This document shows positions 27,108 through 35,755 of a stretch of DNA of 47,099 nt, piece by piece (the stretch's first letter is position 1; each line of letters starts with the position of its first letter). The translations under genes were made by a program, and so were the position numbers. Source of the DNA: JAUVUV01 sp964548275 (GTDB lineage Bacteria; Gemmatimonadota; Glassbacteria; GWA2-58-10); the NCBI GenBank assembly GCA_964548275.1, contig CAZJQI010000033.1, forward strand, positions 1 to 47,099, given 5' to 3'. A model generated the notes under the pieces. It did not search any database, had not been told where the DNA came from, and saw only the letters and a list, made by a program, of their open reading frames with translations.

Positions 27108-27205
27108 GGTGTCGGAATGACAACCTTTGGTGACAAACTGAATCTTCTAATCGGATTTAACGGATAATTGATCTAATTAACCCGCTATGAAAAAGGAAGT
27201 TTGCC

Positions 27206-29155
27206 ATGTGTAGAAGATTACTGATTGCAATTCTCCTGACCGGTCTCAGCGTTGCTGAGATTGCGTTATCCTACCAGGTATTCGAGGATCATCCGCGGCT
27301 GTTCTTCCGGGACAATGCCTGGGGTGAGCGCTCGATTACGACTGACATTCTCCGCAAAAGGGCCAGGGACAGCCGCTACAGCAGATTCCTGGAGAGAATG
27401 ACCCGGCGCGGTTCCTGCAACTGGGCTCTGAAAGCGGTGATGCTCGATGACACCGACGCCGCGCTGGAATGTATCGAGATGCTCGAAAAACGGAGAGGTT
27501 TCGGCAACACCACCGACGCCGGCTTAGTGCTGATGTGGGATGCAATGGCGTTCGACTGGCTGTATAACAACGCAAATTTTACGAATGCCGCGAAAGAAAA
27601 AGTCATCGCAAATCTTGCCCGGGGAGCACAGCACTGCATGGACCTTTACAAAAACCAGGGAACACATATTTTCCACACGCGGATGTACGGCTATCCCACT
27701 GGGGTGGCGATCGCCGGGCTGGCCCTGAAAGGCCATCATCCCGAGGCAGACAAGTTCATCGACTGGGCCTACAAGGTCTATCTCAGGGATCTTTTCCCGG
27801 CAAGGCAAATCCAGGACGGCACGGTCCACAACAGCATGGCTTACGGCCGCAAGTACACGATGTGGCTTGTGGGGCATTTCATTGCCGCCTGGTATTCAGC
27901 CACTGGCGAGAATCTGTGGAAAATGATCCGTGAGGAGCAGGGAGACTGGGCCTGGCGCGAGGCGCTGTTTTTAATCTACGGCGAGCAGCCGAACGGACTG
28001 CTGGTCCGTTTTGGAGATTGTTTCTTTCGAGGCTCGGAACGTTTCTCGTTCCGCGTAGTTTCCGAACGCGCCTTTGCCTATAGTGAACCGGTGGGAGCAG
28101 GCTATGTCAACTACCTTTTCGACATTCACGCCGCTGTGACACGGAACCGTATCGGCACTGAAATGGGTAGCGAGTACCAGGTGTTTCTTTACTGGGACGC
28201 TGACCAGGAGGGAACCTCACACACCACCCTGCCCGCGAGGATCCTTTTCAGCCCCAAAGGCACCGGTATGGCGTTCTGGCGCACTGGCTGGGGAGCTGAC
28301 GACACATTCATCTTTTTCAAATGCGGCGACTATTTTGACAACCACGGGCATTTCGACTCCGGCCACGTGGAAATTTTCCGCCGGGCTCCGCTTTTGATTG
28401 AGGCTGGCTCCTACTCAGGAGGCACAGGAATCGACCATTATAAAAAATTCTTCCACAACTCTGTGGCCCATAACACGATCCAGATCGTGGATCCATCAGA
28501 CCCGGAGGATGCCGGTTCCCAGCGATTTTACAACAACCAGACCCAGGGAATAATCGAGGAATACCTGGCAAATGAAAAGAACGAGTACGGGGATATAATT
28601 GCCTACCGGGATGAGGACGGCTGGGCCTATCTCGCCGCGGATTTCACTTCTGCCTACACGCCGGGCCGTGTAAAGCGGGTCGTGCGGGAGCTGATCTGGC
28701 TCGGTGATCGCTACCTTGTCGTGGTGGACAACATTTCACTTGCCGCGCGCGGATTCCAGCCCAGGGTGCTCTGGCATTACCCTGTGGCTCCGCTTCTTGA
28801 GTCGAAGCGTTTCACTGTTTCGGATGCAGGGGCACGGGCGGTGGTGAACGTGCTCGCCCCGGCCGAGGCGGTAATCGACACGGTGGCGGCTTTCACGGTA
28901 GGCACATCCCAGTACCCGCCCCGCAATCCCAACCCGTCCCTGGGTGCAGGCAGGGCTGAGATCAGGGTGAGGGAAACCGGTAAACTCGATTATACGTTCG
29001 TACAGGTAATAGATGTGGCAGACAATACGGAGGCGGCCCCGGCGTTTTCCCTGGTCGGCAAGGCAGGTTCGAATTTTGTGAAAATCGATCTTCCCGTGGG
29101 GATATTGACCCTCGAGGGAACTCCCGGCGCACGTACAGGACTTGATCTGGATTAA
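27206..29155 (+). CDS. Heparinase II/III-family protein (predicted polysaccharide lyase)
   Basis: A 649-aa exported protein (signal peptide about 1-22). The N-terminal part (about 28-330) is helical and reads like the alpha/alpha toroid of heparinase II/III and alginate lyases (HPRLFFRDNAWGERS, VLMWDAMAFDWLYN). The C-terminal beta-sandwich shows the family motif FDSGHVEIFRRAPLLIEAGSY (read in pieces) followed by HNSVAHNTIQIVDP. Such enzymes cleave uronate-containing polysaccharides by beta-elimination; the exact substrate is not predictable. AAAAGGAAG precedes ATG 27206. It ends 45 bases from the convergent methyltransferase gene. Together with GH38 it suggests work on host- or algal-type acidic glycans. 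Confidence 0.85.
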   Translation: MCRRLLIAILLTGLSVAEIALSYQVFEDHPRLFFRDNAWGERSITTDILRKRARDSRYSRFLERMTRRGSCNWALKAVMLDDTDAALECIEMLEKRRGFGNTTDAGLVLMWDAMAFDWLYNNANFTNAAKEKVIANLARGAQHCMDLYKNQGTHIFHTRMYGYPTGVAIAGLALKGHHPEADKFIDWAYKVYLRDLFPARQIQDGTVHNSMAYGRKYTMWLVGHFIAAWYSATGENLWKMIREEQGDWAWREALFLIYGEQPNGLLVRFGDCFFRGSERFSFRVVSERAFAYSEPVGAGYVNYLFDIHAAVTRNRIGTEMGSEYQVFLYWDADQEGTSHTTLPARILFSPKGTGMAFWRTGWGADDTFIFFKCGDYFDNHGHFDSGHVEIFRRAPLLIEAGSYSGGTGIDHYKKFFHNSVAHNTIQIVDPSDPEDAGSQRFYNNQTQGIIEEYLANEKNEYGDIIAYRDEDGWAYLAADFTSAYTPGRVKRVVRELIWLGDRYLVVVDNISLAARGFQPRVLWHYPVAPLLESKRFTVSDAGARAVVNVLAPAEAVIDTVAAFTVGTSQYPPRNPNPSLGAGRAEIRVRETGKLDYTFVQVIDVADNTEAAPAFSLVGKAGSNFVKIDLPVGILTLEGTPGARTGLDLD

Positions 29156-29200
29156 AACATGAAATCAGGCTGAATTTCAGGGATGGAATATTTCGCCCTG

Positions 29201-29887
29201 TCAGGTGATACCATACCTTACCCCTTCCAGGCCGACATGGGTAATGAAAAACGAACTCACTCTGACCACAGCGCCTTCTATGCTGCCGACAATGCCGGCC
29301 ATTTCCTGGCGGGTAAAGCCTGCGCGAAGAGACTCCCGGTACATATTTTTCATTATCTCATCATAGCGGAAACCGAATATCCGGACGTACCATTCCAGCA
29401 GAAAGCCGGGAGGCCTTCTCAGGTCCCGGATAATAAAGCAGCAGCCCCGCTTTGTGACTCGAATGATCCCCTGCACAGTGGTCCGCGGGTCGACCAGGTG
29501 ATGGAACATTGAATGGCTGTAAACCAAGTCGAAAGAGTCGTCTTTGAACGGAAGATTTTCTGCATCCCCTATGACCAGCAATATGCGGTCCTGGAGCTCC
29601 TCATCGGCGATATTCTGTCTGCCTCTTTCGAGCATATTCAGGGATAAGTCCATTGCCACGATTACAGAGGAGGGCAACTTGCGAATCATGCGGATCGGTA
29701 CGTTCGTGGTCCCGGTTCCTGCATCCAGGATAAGAGGGTTTTTCGCTTTTTTACCTTTGGCAAGCAGTTTGAGACAGCGGCGGATGAATAATTTCTCGAC
29801 TGTTCGAAGAAACCTTTTCGATACAATGTCGTAGGAGACAACTTCATCCCGCGAATCCATCGCCCCTGATTCCGGTATTCTTTCCAA
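29201..29887 (-). CDS. Class I SAM-dependent methyltransferase
   Basis: A 228-aa cytosolic methyltransferase with a Rossmann fold. Motif I is LILDAGTGT (about residues 52-60), the acidic end of strand 2 is VIVAMDLSLNML, and motif IV is DDSFDLVYSHSMFHHL, followed by FIIRDLRRPPGFLLEW. The Methyltransf_11 layout does not tell the acceptor; a small molecule is most likely. The start is uncertain: TTG 29887 has a weak AAGAAGAA upstream, while ATG 29860 has little. It is the last gene of the minus-strand signalling operon, 142 bases after the N-acyltransferase gene. The same strand and neighbourhood suggest it methylates the product of the acyltransferase / radical SAM pair, which is inference. Confidence 0.82.
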   Translation of the reverse strand: MERIPESGAMDSRDEVVSYDIVSKRFLRTVEKLFIRRCLKLLAKGKKAKNPLILDAGTGTTNVPIRMIRKLPSSVIVAMDLSLNMLERGRQNIADEELQDRILLVIGDAENLPFKDDSFDLVYSHSMFHHLVDPRTTVQGIIRVTKRGCCFIIRDLRRPPGFLLEWYVRIFGFRYDEIMKNMYRESLRAGFTRQEMAGIVGSIEGAVVRVSSFFITHVGLEGVRYGIT

Positions 29888-30029
29888 TTCTTCTTTCCCG
29901 CAAATTAAAATGCTCTGACCTGAAACCTCTGCTGCCTCATGTCATATGTAAGAGAACGCACAAGGAGGAAGACTTTCTTTCGAAAAATTTTTTCTTCAAA
30001 TTTCGGAAATAAACATTATCTGTTTCCAA

Positions 30030-30905
30030 TCAATCTTTACCATTGTTGATATGATTGAAATAGAAGCGTTTATCCACCATAAGAGTGAAAGATTTATTTT
30101 TCTTGAAGCTACCGAAGATAGACTCACAGGTTTTACCGTAATTGCGCGGATTGTTGAGCAATGTTTCCATATCAGTAATCATGGCGATGGCAAGCTGATT
30201 GAAACGTTTATAGATTACCTGCCCGGTACCCGGAACGATTTTCATCCCCAATTTTTCATATTTTTTTTGTGCCCTGGGATGCACGGCGATCAAAAAATAT
30301 TCACGCGGCGGTTTGTTCAGCCAGCTATCCATAATCAGCAAATAGTAAAGTCCAACATCTATGCTGTGCAACCAGTATTCCGGGCGGATGACGAGACGAG
30401 ATACCTCATATGGATGTATAGAGTTATCCAGTCCACTTGATTTTTGAAAACAGCTAACATAGGACTCGGGGAGTTGAAAAGATTCCATAATCGGGAGGGA
30501 TTGGGGGCGTCTGCTTATCGATCTGATATTCGGATCGGCAGCGGTTCTGATCAGTTTTTCGATGAAAGAGGCAGTTTTACTGATTTTATCACCGCTTATA
30601 ATTCGAAGCATGCCAATCAGGTCTTTTCGCCCTCCGGATACACTATATGCGCCGAGAAATGTGGAGTAAAAGTCATAGGGATCAATATCCAGGCGATCCT
30701 TGTTTTCTCCTATGAAATTGACATAGCGGTACACATCGTAGCGAAGGCGCAGGCAGGCCCTGATTTCTTTAAAGTCTTCGATTTTTTCGTAGCGGATTTC
30801 CTGGGGCTGGCCATACCTTTCTTCCAACACCGGAAGTTCGTGTTTTCCGGCCCTCTCCGGTAATAGCCGGTGTAAAATTTCGGGATTCAGGTGATCGGCA
30901 GCCAT
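30030..30905 (-). CDS. LuxI/FeeM-fold N-acyltransferase
   Basis: A 291-aa protein of the acyl-homoserine-lactone-synthase / N-acyl-amino-acid-synthase (FeeM) superfamily. Residues matching the conserved LuxI set can be read: Arg55 and Tyr59 in LRLRYDVY, Phe64 in the Trp position, the acidic pair Asp75 and Asp78 in DIDPYD, Arg101 in GMLRII, and Glu167/Arg170 in PYEVSRLVI. These enzymes take an acyl chain from ACP or CoA and put it on an amino group. An N-terminal extension of about 40 residues and a C-terminal one of about 60 are not typical. It starts 2 bases after the radical SAM stop, so they are translationally coupled. A second, receiver-fused member lies at 40841. Whether it makes an AHL or another acyl amine is unknown. 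Confidence 0.75.
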   Translation of the reverse strand: MAADHLNPEILHRLLPERAGKHELPVLEERYGQPQEIRYEKIEDFKEIRACLRLRYDVYRYVNFIGENKDRLDIDPYDFYSTFLGAYSVSGGRKDLIGMLRIISGDKISKTASFIEKLIRTAADPNIRSISRRPQSLPIMESFQLPESYVSCFQKSSGLDNSIHPYEVSRLVIRPEYWLHSIDVGLYYLLIMDSWLNKPPREYFLIAVHPRAQKKYEKLGMKIVPGTGQVIYKRFNQLAIAMITDMETLLNNPRNYGKTCESIFGSFKKNKSFTLMVDKRFYFNHINNGKD

Positions 30906-30907
30906 GG

Positions 30908-32662
30908 TTATACCTTATTGCTTGATGCCAGAGCGAGGCTCGCCTGGTTTACCTGCTCCTGAAGCCGGTTTATCCAGCGATAGTCGCAGGAGATGATAGC
31001 ATGCTGGGTGCGGTTTTTGAATTCGAGAACACCTTCTTTGCCGGTGTACCCAGCATTGCGCAACATCAGGAACTGCACATCGGTAACCTCGGTGACAAAG
31101 CCCCTTTCTTCGAGCGCCTGCCTGAGATCGGCGCACTCTCCGAATATCTCCCGAAGGCTCATCCCTTCGAGTTTGAGATCGATATCCGGCCAGAGGTAGA
31201 GAGGCTTATAAAGCACGTAATCGTATACAAGTATGTCTTGCAAAAAAGTTTCGCCCAGATCGAAGCCGAAGTAATCCTTTCGATTAAACCACGCCGAACC
31301 CGGGAACGGCGCCGGCGGGCTGACCAGCACAGAATCCGGCTCTGTTTCCTCGATCAGCTCTATGTTCTCCTCTTTCAGCCTGTGCAGAGGGATCTTACCC
31401 AGCGTGGGAGCCGGGTAGATCAGCGAGATACCCACATCCAGAGGCAGCCCTTCGATTTGCGAGGCTTCCCGCATGGCCGCCACCGTGTAGACAACATCGC
31501 TGCGGGTGATCCCCTTGTTCATCACAAGCTTATTGATATCATCGTTGGCGGCTTCCACCCCGAGAAAGACTGAGCGAAAACCCGAGCGCAACAACTGCCT
31601 GTAGGAATCGACAAGCTTTTCGTACACACCTGGATCGGCGGCAAGGGATTCCACCCTGCTAAACATGGAGTAAAAAATGCGGATCCCCTTCTCCTCGATC
31701 AGGCGGGCGATCTGGCAGGCGTGATTCAGGGCGGTGGTGGAACCGGCATAGCGAAAAATCCCGATTCCGCGCGCAAGCATCTGCTCTATCTCTTCAACCA
31801 CAGACTCGGGACTGCGGACAGAGTAAGTGGGGTAGGAGCGGGAGTGGGTGCAGAAATTGCATTTTCCCCAGGGGCAGCCGAGAGATTCGACAATCACGTG
31901 GATCAGGGTTTTGCCTTCGAAATTGTCGTAAACTGGTACAACTTTCGTATTCACGTTGGATATTTCCACAGGGGAGGATTTAACCGCTCCATTGCTCCGG
32001 TAAATAACATTTTTCAATTGCCCAAGGGAGGCTTGCCGGGCAAGGGCTTTCAACAGGTCTTTTTTGGGTTCAGTCTGGCGGGCAAGGGCCAAAATCCCGG
32101 CCAGCGCCCTCTCGCCTTCACCAGCAACGGCGATATCGAGAAGACCATCCTCAAGTACTGCTTCTTTGTAAGTCGAGGCATGGGGGCCCCCGGCTACGAT
32201 CAGCACCTCCGGGGCAATCTTGCGCAGGTAGCTGGCGAAATACCTGGCGGAGCGAAAGGTTTCGCCGTACCACGTTTTGACCCCCACCACGGAGCATCCC
32301 GAATTGCAAACATATTGGGCCAGTTCACGGATCATCTTCTTCTGCCGCCATTTTTGCACTGTTAACATGGAATCCTGGCTCAGTATAAAAAGCAGCCCTA
32401 CCAGGCGCTTGACCATCTTGCTCCTATTTTTTGACGATTCCCTCCCGGAGAGCAGCCAAGAGGCCAGATAACCGTTGATCCTGGCCAGTATTCGCGGGGT
32501 CATTTTCTCCCACTGGCCGGTGCGAGCCCAGTCTATGACTTCCACGCTGAAACCCTGTCCCCTGATATAAGCTTTCAGAATCGCCAGGCCGTTATCCAGG
32601 AAATCGTCGCCGGGAGAGCGGCGTCTCGTGGCAATTGAGTTCCACAAGATTAAATCAGCCAT
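30908..32662 (-). CDS. B12-binding-domain radical SAM protein
   Basis: A 584-aa protein. The N-terminal ~230 residues have a cobalamin-binding-like Rossmann domain (VVGVKTWYGETFRSARYF, then VLIVAGGPHASTY) with a long insertion after residue 60. The radical SAM core carries ESLGCPWGKCNFCTHSRSY: cluster ligands Cys263, Cys268 and Cys271, spaced Cx4CxxC instead of the usual CxxxCxxC. Later core elements such as FRSVFLGVEAANDDINKLV are present. Such enzymes do B12-dependent methylations or other radical rearrangements. The start ATG 32662 has AAGGAA upstream. It is 35 bases after the HD-GYP gene and 2 before the N-acyltransferase, which suggests that both act on the same metabolite. Confidence 0.85.
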   Translation of the reverse strand: MADLILWNSIATRRRSPGDDFLDNGLAILKAYIRGQGFSVEVIDWARTGQWEKMTPRILARINGYLASWLLSGRESSKNRSKMVKRLVGLLFILSQDSMLTVQKWRQKKMIRELAQYVCNSGCSVVGVKTWYGETFRSARYFASYLRKIAPEVLIVAGGPHASTYKEAVLEDGLLDIAVAGEGERALAGILALARQTEPKKDLLKALARQASLGQLKNVIYRSNGAVKSSPVEISNVNTKVVPVYDNFEGKTLIHVIVESLGCPWGKCNFCTHSRSYPTYSVRSPESVVEEIEQMLARGIGIFRYAGSTTALNHACQIARLIEEKGIRIFYSMFSRVESLAADPGVYEKLVDSYRQLLRSGFRSVFLGVEAANDDINKLVMNKGITRSDVVYTVAAMREASQIEGLPLDVGISLIYPAPTLGKIPLHRLKEENIELIEETEPDSVLVSPPAPFPGSAWFNRKDYFGFDLGETFLQDILVYDYVLYKPLYLWPDIDLKLEGMSLREIFGECADLRQALEERGFVTEVTDVQFLMLRNAGYTGKEGVLEFKNRTQHAIISCDYRWINRLQEQVNQASLALASSNKV

Positions 32663-32697
32663 AGTATCATTCCTTATTATTGAACTTTGACCACTTG

Positions 32698-33708
32698 TTA
32701 TCCCTTATCCCCATTTTTATTCAGCCATTCAACGAATATTTTTACAAGCACTGGATCCCACATCTGTCCTGCCTTATTTTCCAGCTCTTCTATCGCCTTT
32801 TTCCTGGAGAGGGCATGTCTGTATGGCCTGGTGGAGGTCATTGCGTCATAACTGTCCGCAATGGCCACGATCCTGGCGAAAATGGGAATTTTTTCACCCT
32901 TGAGGCCTCTGGGATAGCCAGTGCCATCGTAACGCTCGTGATGGTAAAGTACCACTTCGCGGACTCCATACAAACAGCGCAAGGGGGAAAGAATTTTCTC
33001 TCCCTCCTCCGGGTGTAAAAAGATTTTCTTGAATTCATCCCGGTTCAGCCGCCCGGGTTTGTTGAGCACCTTATCCGGGACCCCAATCTTTCCGATATCG
33101 TGAAGGATACCAGCCATTCGCAAGGCCTTCTGCTCGTCTTCCGGCATCCCTGCCGCCTGGGCCAGGGCCACCGAGTAGCCGGATACCCGTTCATTATGAC
33201 CCTCGGTGTACTTGTCTTTGGCCTCGATTGCGTTGGCAAGGGCAGCTATCACGTTGTCGGCTTTGGCAAGAAGGTCGTTCAGGTGTTTCATCCGGAGGAG
33301 CGATCTGACACGGGCCCGTAGTTCGGCGATATTGATCGGCTTGTTGATAAAATCATCCGCGCCTGCATCAATAGCCTTGATTTTTTCATCATGGCTGTGC
33401 ATGGCAGTGATCAAGACCACCGGGATCAGGCGAGTGTCCTCGTTGCTTTTCAGTATGTGGCAGACCTCAAGGCCGTTCAACTTGGGCATCATCATGTCGA
33501 GCAGAATCAGGTCGGGCCTTTCGTTGTGGACTTTCTGGAGCGCTTCCCGGCCATCCCTGGCATCCAGTGGGGCATACCCCTCCTTGCGCAGAAGAAAAAC
33601 AAGTCCGTTGCGGATCGAGAGATCGTCATCGACAACAAGCACACTTGAAGTGAAATTCTTGTTTTGTAATTTCTGACAATTCGTGCTTACCGAGATCAAA
33701 TTCGTCAT
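32698..33708 (-). CDS. Response regulator with HD-GYP output (c-di-GMP phosphodiesterase)
   Basis: A 336-aa cytosolic protein. The receiver (about 22-140) has VLVVDDD, phospho-acceptor Asp71 in LILLDMMMP, Thr/Ser in VLITAM, and Lys in INKPI. A short linker leads to an HD-GYP domain: His203/Asp204 in ILHDIGKIG and the full signature HHERYDGTGYP at 256-266, expected for active hydrolysis of cyclic di-GMP. Phosphorylation by the kinase encoded two genes upstream probably sets its activity. It starts only 3 bases after the receiver gene. This makes c-di-GMP a likely output of the locus. An N-terminal extension of about 20 residues precedes the receiver. Confidence 0.93.
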   Translation of the reverse strand: MTNLISVSTNCQKLQNKNFTSSVLVVDDDLSIRNGLVFLLRKEGYAPLDARDGREALQKVHNERPDLILLDMMMPKLNGLEVCHILKSNEDTRLIPVVLITAMHSHDEKIKAIDAGADDFINKPINIAELRARVRSLLRMKHLNDLLAKADNVIAALANAIEAKDKYTEGHNERVSGYSVALAQAAGMPEDEQKALRMAGILHDIGKIGVPDKVLNKPGRLNRDEFKKIFLHPEEGEKILSPLRCLYGVREVVLYHHERYDGTGYPRGLKGEKIPIFARIVAIADSYDAMTSTRPYRHALSRKKAIEELENKAGQMWDPVLVKIFVEWLNKNGDKG

Positions 33709-33711
33709 TAT

Positions 33712-34104
33712 TTACTCCATCGAGCGGTTATCTCCAAGAAGACCTTTGATAATCTTTAACAACTTCTTGTATTCGAACGGCTTGGTTATGTAATAATCGC
33801 CGCCTGCCTCCATGCCTGCGTTCTGTTCCTTGAGCTGACCCTTGGCCGAGAGGAAAAGAATCTTGATCGCCCGGGTCGCGGGATTTTTCCGCAGGATCCG
33901 GCAGACCTCGAGTCCGGACATCCCGTCCATCATGACATCAAGAATCACCAGCGCCGGCCGGTGTTCGACCACCATTCGCAACGCCTCGTTACCATCAGCT
34001 GCCTCTACCGGCTCTAAGCCGACGTTTCTCAGGCACATCGACAGGCCCATCCGCAGGGCTTTTTCATCATCGACAATCAGAATCTTATTCAGGTCGAGTT
34101 CCAT
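33712..34104 (-). CDS. Single-domain receiver protein
   Basis: A 130-aa stand-alone CheY-like receiver: acidic pair in ILIVDDEKAL, phospho-acceptor Asp56 in LVILDVMMDGMSG, Ser in ILFLSAKG and Lys in YITKPFEY. No output domain; such proteins act as phosphate shuttles or bind a partner. The start codon lies inside the end of the kinase gene (20-base overlap), so it is translated together with it and is the most likely first acceptor of phosphate. The HD-GYP regulator follows 3 bases later. All residues needed for phosphorylation are kept. Confidence 0.9.
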   Translation of the reverse strand: MELDLNKILIVDDEKALRMGLSMCLRNVGLEPVEAADGNEALRMVVEHRPALVILDVMMDGMSGLEVCRILRKNPATRAIKILFLSAKGQLKEQNAGMEAGGDYYITKPFEYKKLLKIIKGLLGDNRSME

Positions 34105-35752
34105 GCTCTGTGGCCTTTTCTTCTTCTTTCGTTATGTTTAATGAACGATCAGCCGTGGGCAGGGTGAAAAAAACCGTGGTACCCTGACCGCGTTGGCTTT
34201 CGATCCAGATTTCGCCGTTGAGCCTTTCGATAATCGATCTGCAAATAGTCATGCCCAGCCCGGTGCCCTCAGTGTGGTGGTCGATACTTCCCAGGTGACT
34301 GAACCTGTCGAAGACCTTGGGAATATCTTCTTTACTGATTCCCTGGCCGGTGTCCGTAATCATAACTTCCCCTATCCCGTCGCTACTGCTGAGCGAAACA
34401 GTGATGCTGCCGCCTTCCGGGGTGAATTTTACTGCATTGGAGATAACATTGGTCAGCACCTGGATTATTCTGTCCCTGTCACCCCACAGGCGGAACCCTT
34501 TTCCTACATTCTCGCAGATTAGATTTATTCCTTTGCTTTCTATTGTCGGGCGTATACCAGAGAGAGTATCATTAATCAATTCCTCGAAATTCAACTTTTC
34601 AAGCTTGAACGGCATCCGGCCCGCCTCGATTTTCGACAGGTCGAGAACGTCATTTATCAGGCGAGTCAGCCGCTTGCAGTTTTCTACAATCGTGGTCAGA
34701 AATTCATTCCGTGTTTCCGGGGAGTCGTCCAGCCCGTCCAGCAGCATTTCCGAATAGAGCAGTACCGAACTCAGGGGGGTGCGCAACTCGTGGGAAACCA
34801 GCGCAAGGAAATCATCCTTTGCCGTGTCCAGGGTTTTCAGGGCCTCGTAAGCTTTTTCCAGCTCACGGTGTTTTTCCTCGAGTTCTTTTGTCCTTTCGTG
34901 GACCTTTGCCTCCAGTTCACGGTTCCAGGCCTCGATCTTCTCCCTGGAGACTTTCAGCTGCCTGATCATGTGATTGAACGAACTTGCCAGTATGCCGATT
35001 TCATCTGTCCTGTTTACCGGAACGATCAGGTCGAGGTTATCCTGAGCCACCGCCCTGGTGGCATCCGCGAGCCGGTATATCGGCGCTACAACACTGCGAA
35101 CCAGATAGATTATAGCCAGCATACCGAGCGAAACCATGATCAGGGTGATTATCACCGCCCGCCTTGTACCCGCCGAGATCGCCTCGTTCATGCTGTCCAG
35201 CGAAACATCCAGAACCGCGTAGCCCAGTTTTTCACTGTAGGCCGCGATTCCTCCCGATTCAAGGTTGTCCGGCGAGGAGAATATCAGGACCTCATCGCTG
35301 TCAGCCGTCTTTCGTTCGATTTCAATCAGGGCGATCGTTCTCCAGATATCACTCCGCTGGCTCGGGATCCATTTCTGCAGTTGAAGAGTGTCCAGTTCGG
35401 CTGCAAAACCGACCTGTTCGCCCAGCCGGCTGGTGTCCTGGTGCGCCAAAATCCAACCGTCCAGATCCACTATATAAGCGTCTTCGATATCGCTTTCCTT
35501 TTTCACTCCAGCGATCAGTTTGCGCAGGTTCCTCGTATCGCTGGACAAAACCGCAAGCTGGCTGTTGAACGCCATGTTGCTCGCCAGCGAGAGCGCCCTT
35601 TTGCTCATCTCCTCCATCAGCGAACTCTTCTGCCTGTTGATAAAAAAGGTGGTCAGGATAATCGAGATCGCGCTCAGAAGCATCACCACAGCCAGGATCG
35701 ACTTAGTGCCCAGCCGCATATTGGCCGCTTTTTTCAACATTGACAATAACAT
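34085..35752 (-). CDS. Membrane sensor histidine kinase with periplasmic sensor domain
   Basis: A 555-aa kinase: membrane helix 1 at about 17-37, a periplasmic segment of about 160 residues (40-198), helix 2 at about 199-219, HAMP (220-270), coiled coil (270-305), HisKA with His321 in DFLALVSHELRTPL, and an ATPase domain (about 430-540) with VLTNVISNAVKF (N box), DTGQGISKED (G1) and GTGLGMTICRS (G2). The sensor segment (VKKESDIEDAYIVDLDGWILAHQDT) resembles a Cache-type fold. It starts 3 bases after the substrate-binding protein gene, so the two are likely coupled: the binding protein may present ligand to this sensor. Its receivers are encoded directly downstream. Confidence 0.93.
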   Translation of the reverse strand: MLLSMLKKAANMRLGTKSILAVVMLLSAISIILTTFFINRQKSSLMEEMSKRALSLASNMAFNSQLAVLSSDTRNLRKLIAGVKKESDIEDAYIVDLDGWILAHQDTSRLGEQVGFAAELDTLQLQKWIPSQRSDIWRTIALIEIERKTADSDEVLIFSSPDNLESGGIAAYSEKLGYAVLDVSLDSMNEAISAGTRRAVIITLIMVSLGMLAIIYLVRSVVAPIYRLADATRAVAQDNLDLIVPVNRTDEIGILASSFNHMIRQLKVSREKIEAWNRELEAKVHERTKELEEKHRELEKAYEALKTLDTAKDDFLALVSHELRTPLSSVLLYSEMLLDGLDDSPETRNEFLTTIVENCKRLTRLINDVLDLSKIEAGRMPFKLEKLNFEELINDTLSGIRPTIESKGINLICENVGKGFRLWGDRDRIIQVLTNVISNAVKFTPEGGSITVSLSSSDGIGEVMITDTGQGISKEDIPKVFDRFSHLGSIDHHTEGTGLGMTICRSIIERLNGEIWIESQRGQGTTVFFTLPTADRSLNITKEEEKATEHGTRPE

Positions 35753-35755
35753 CGT

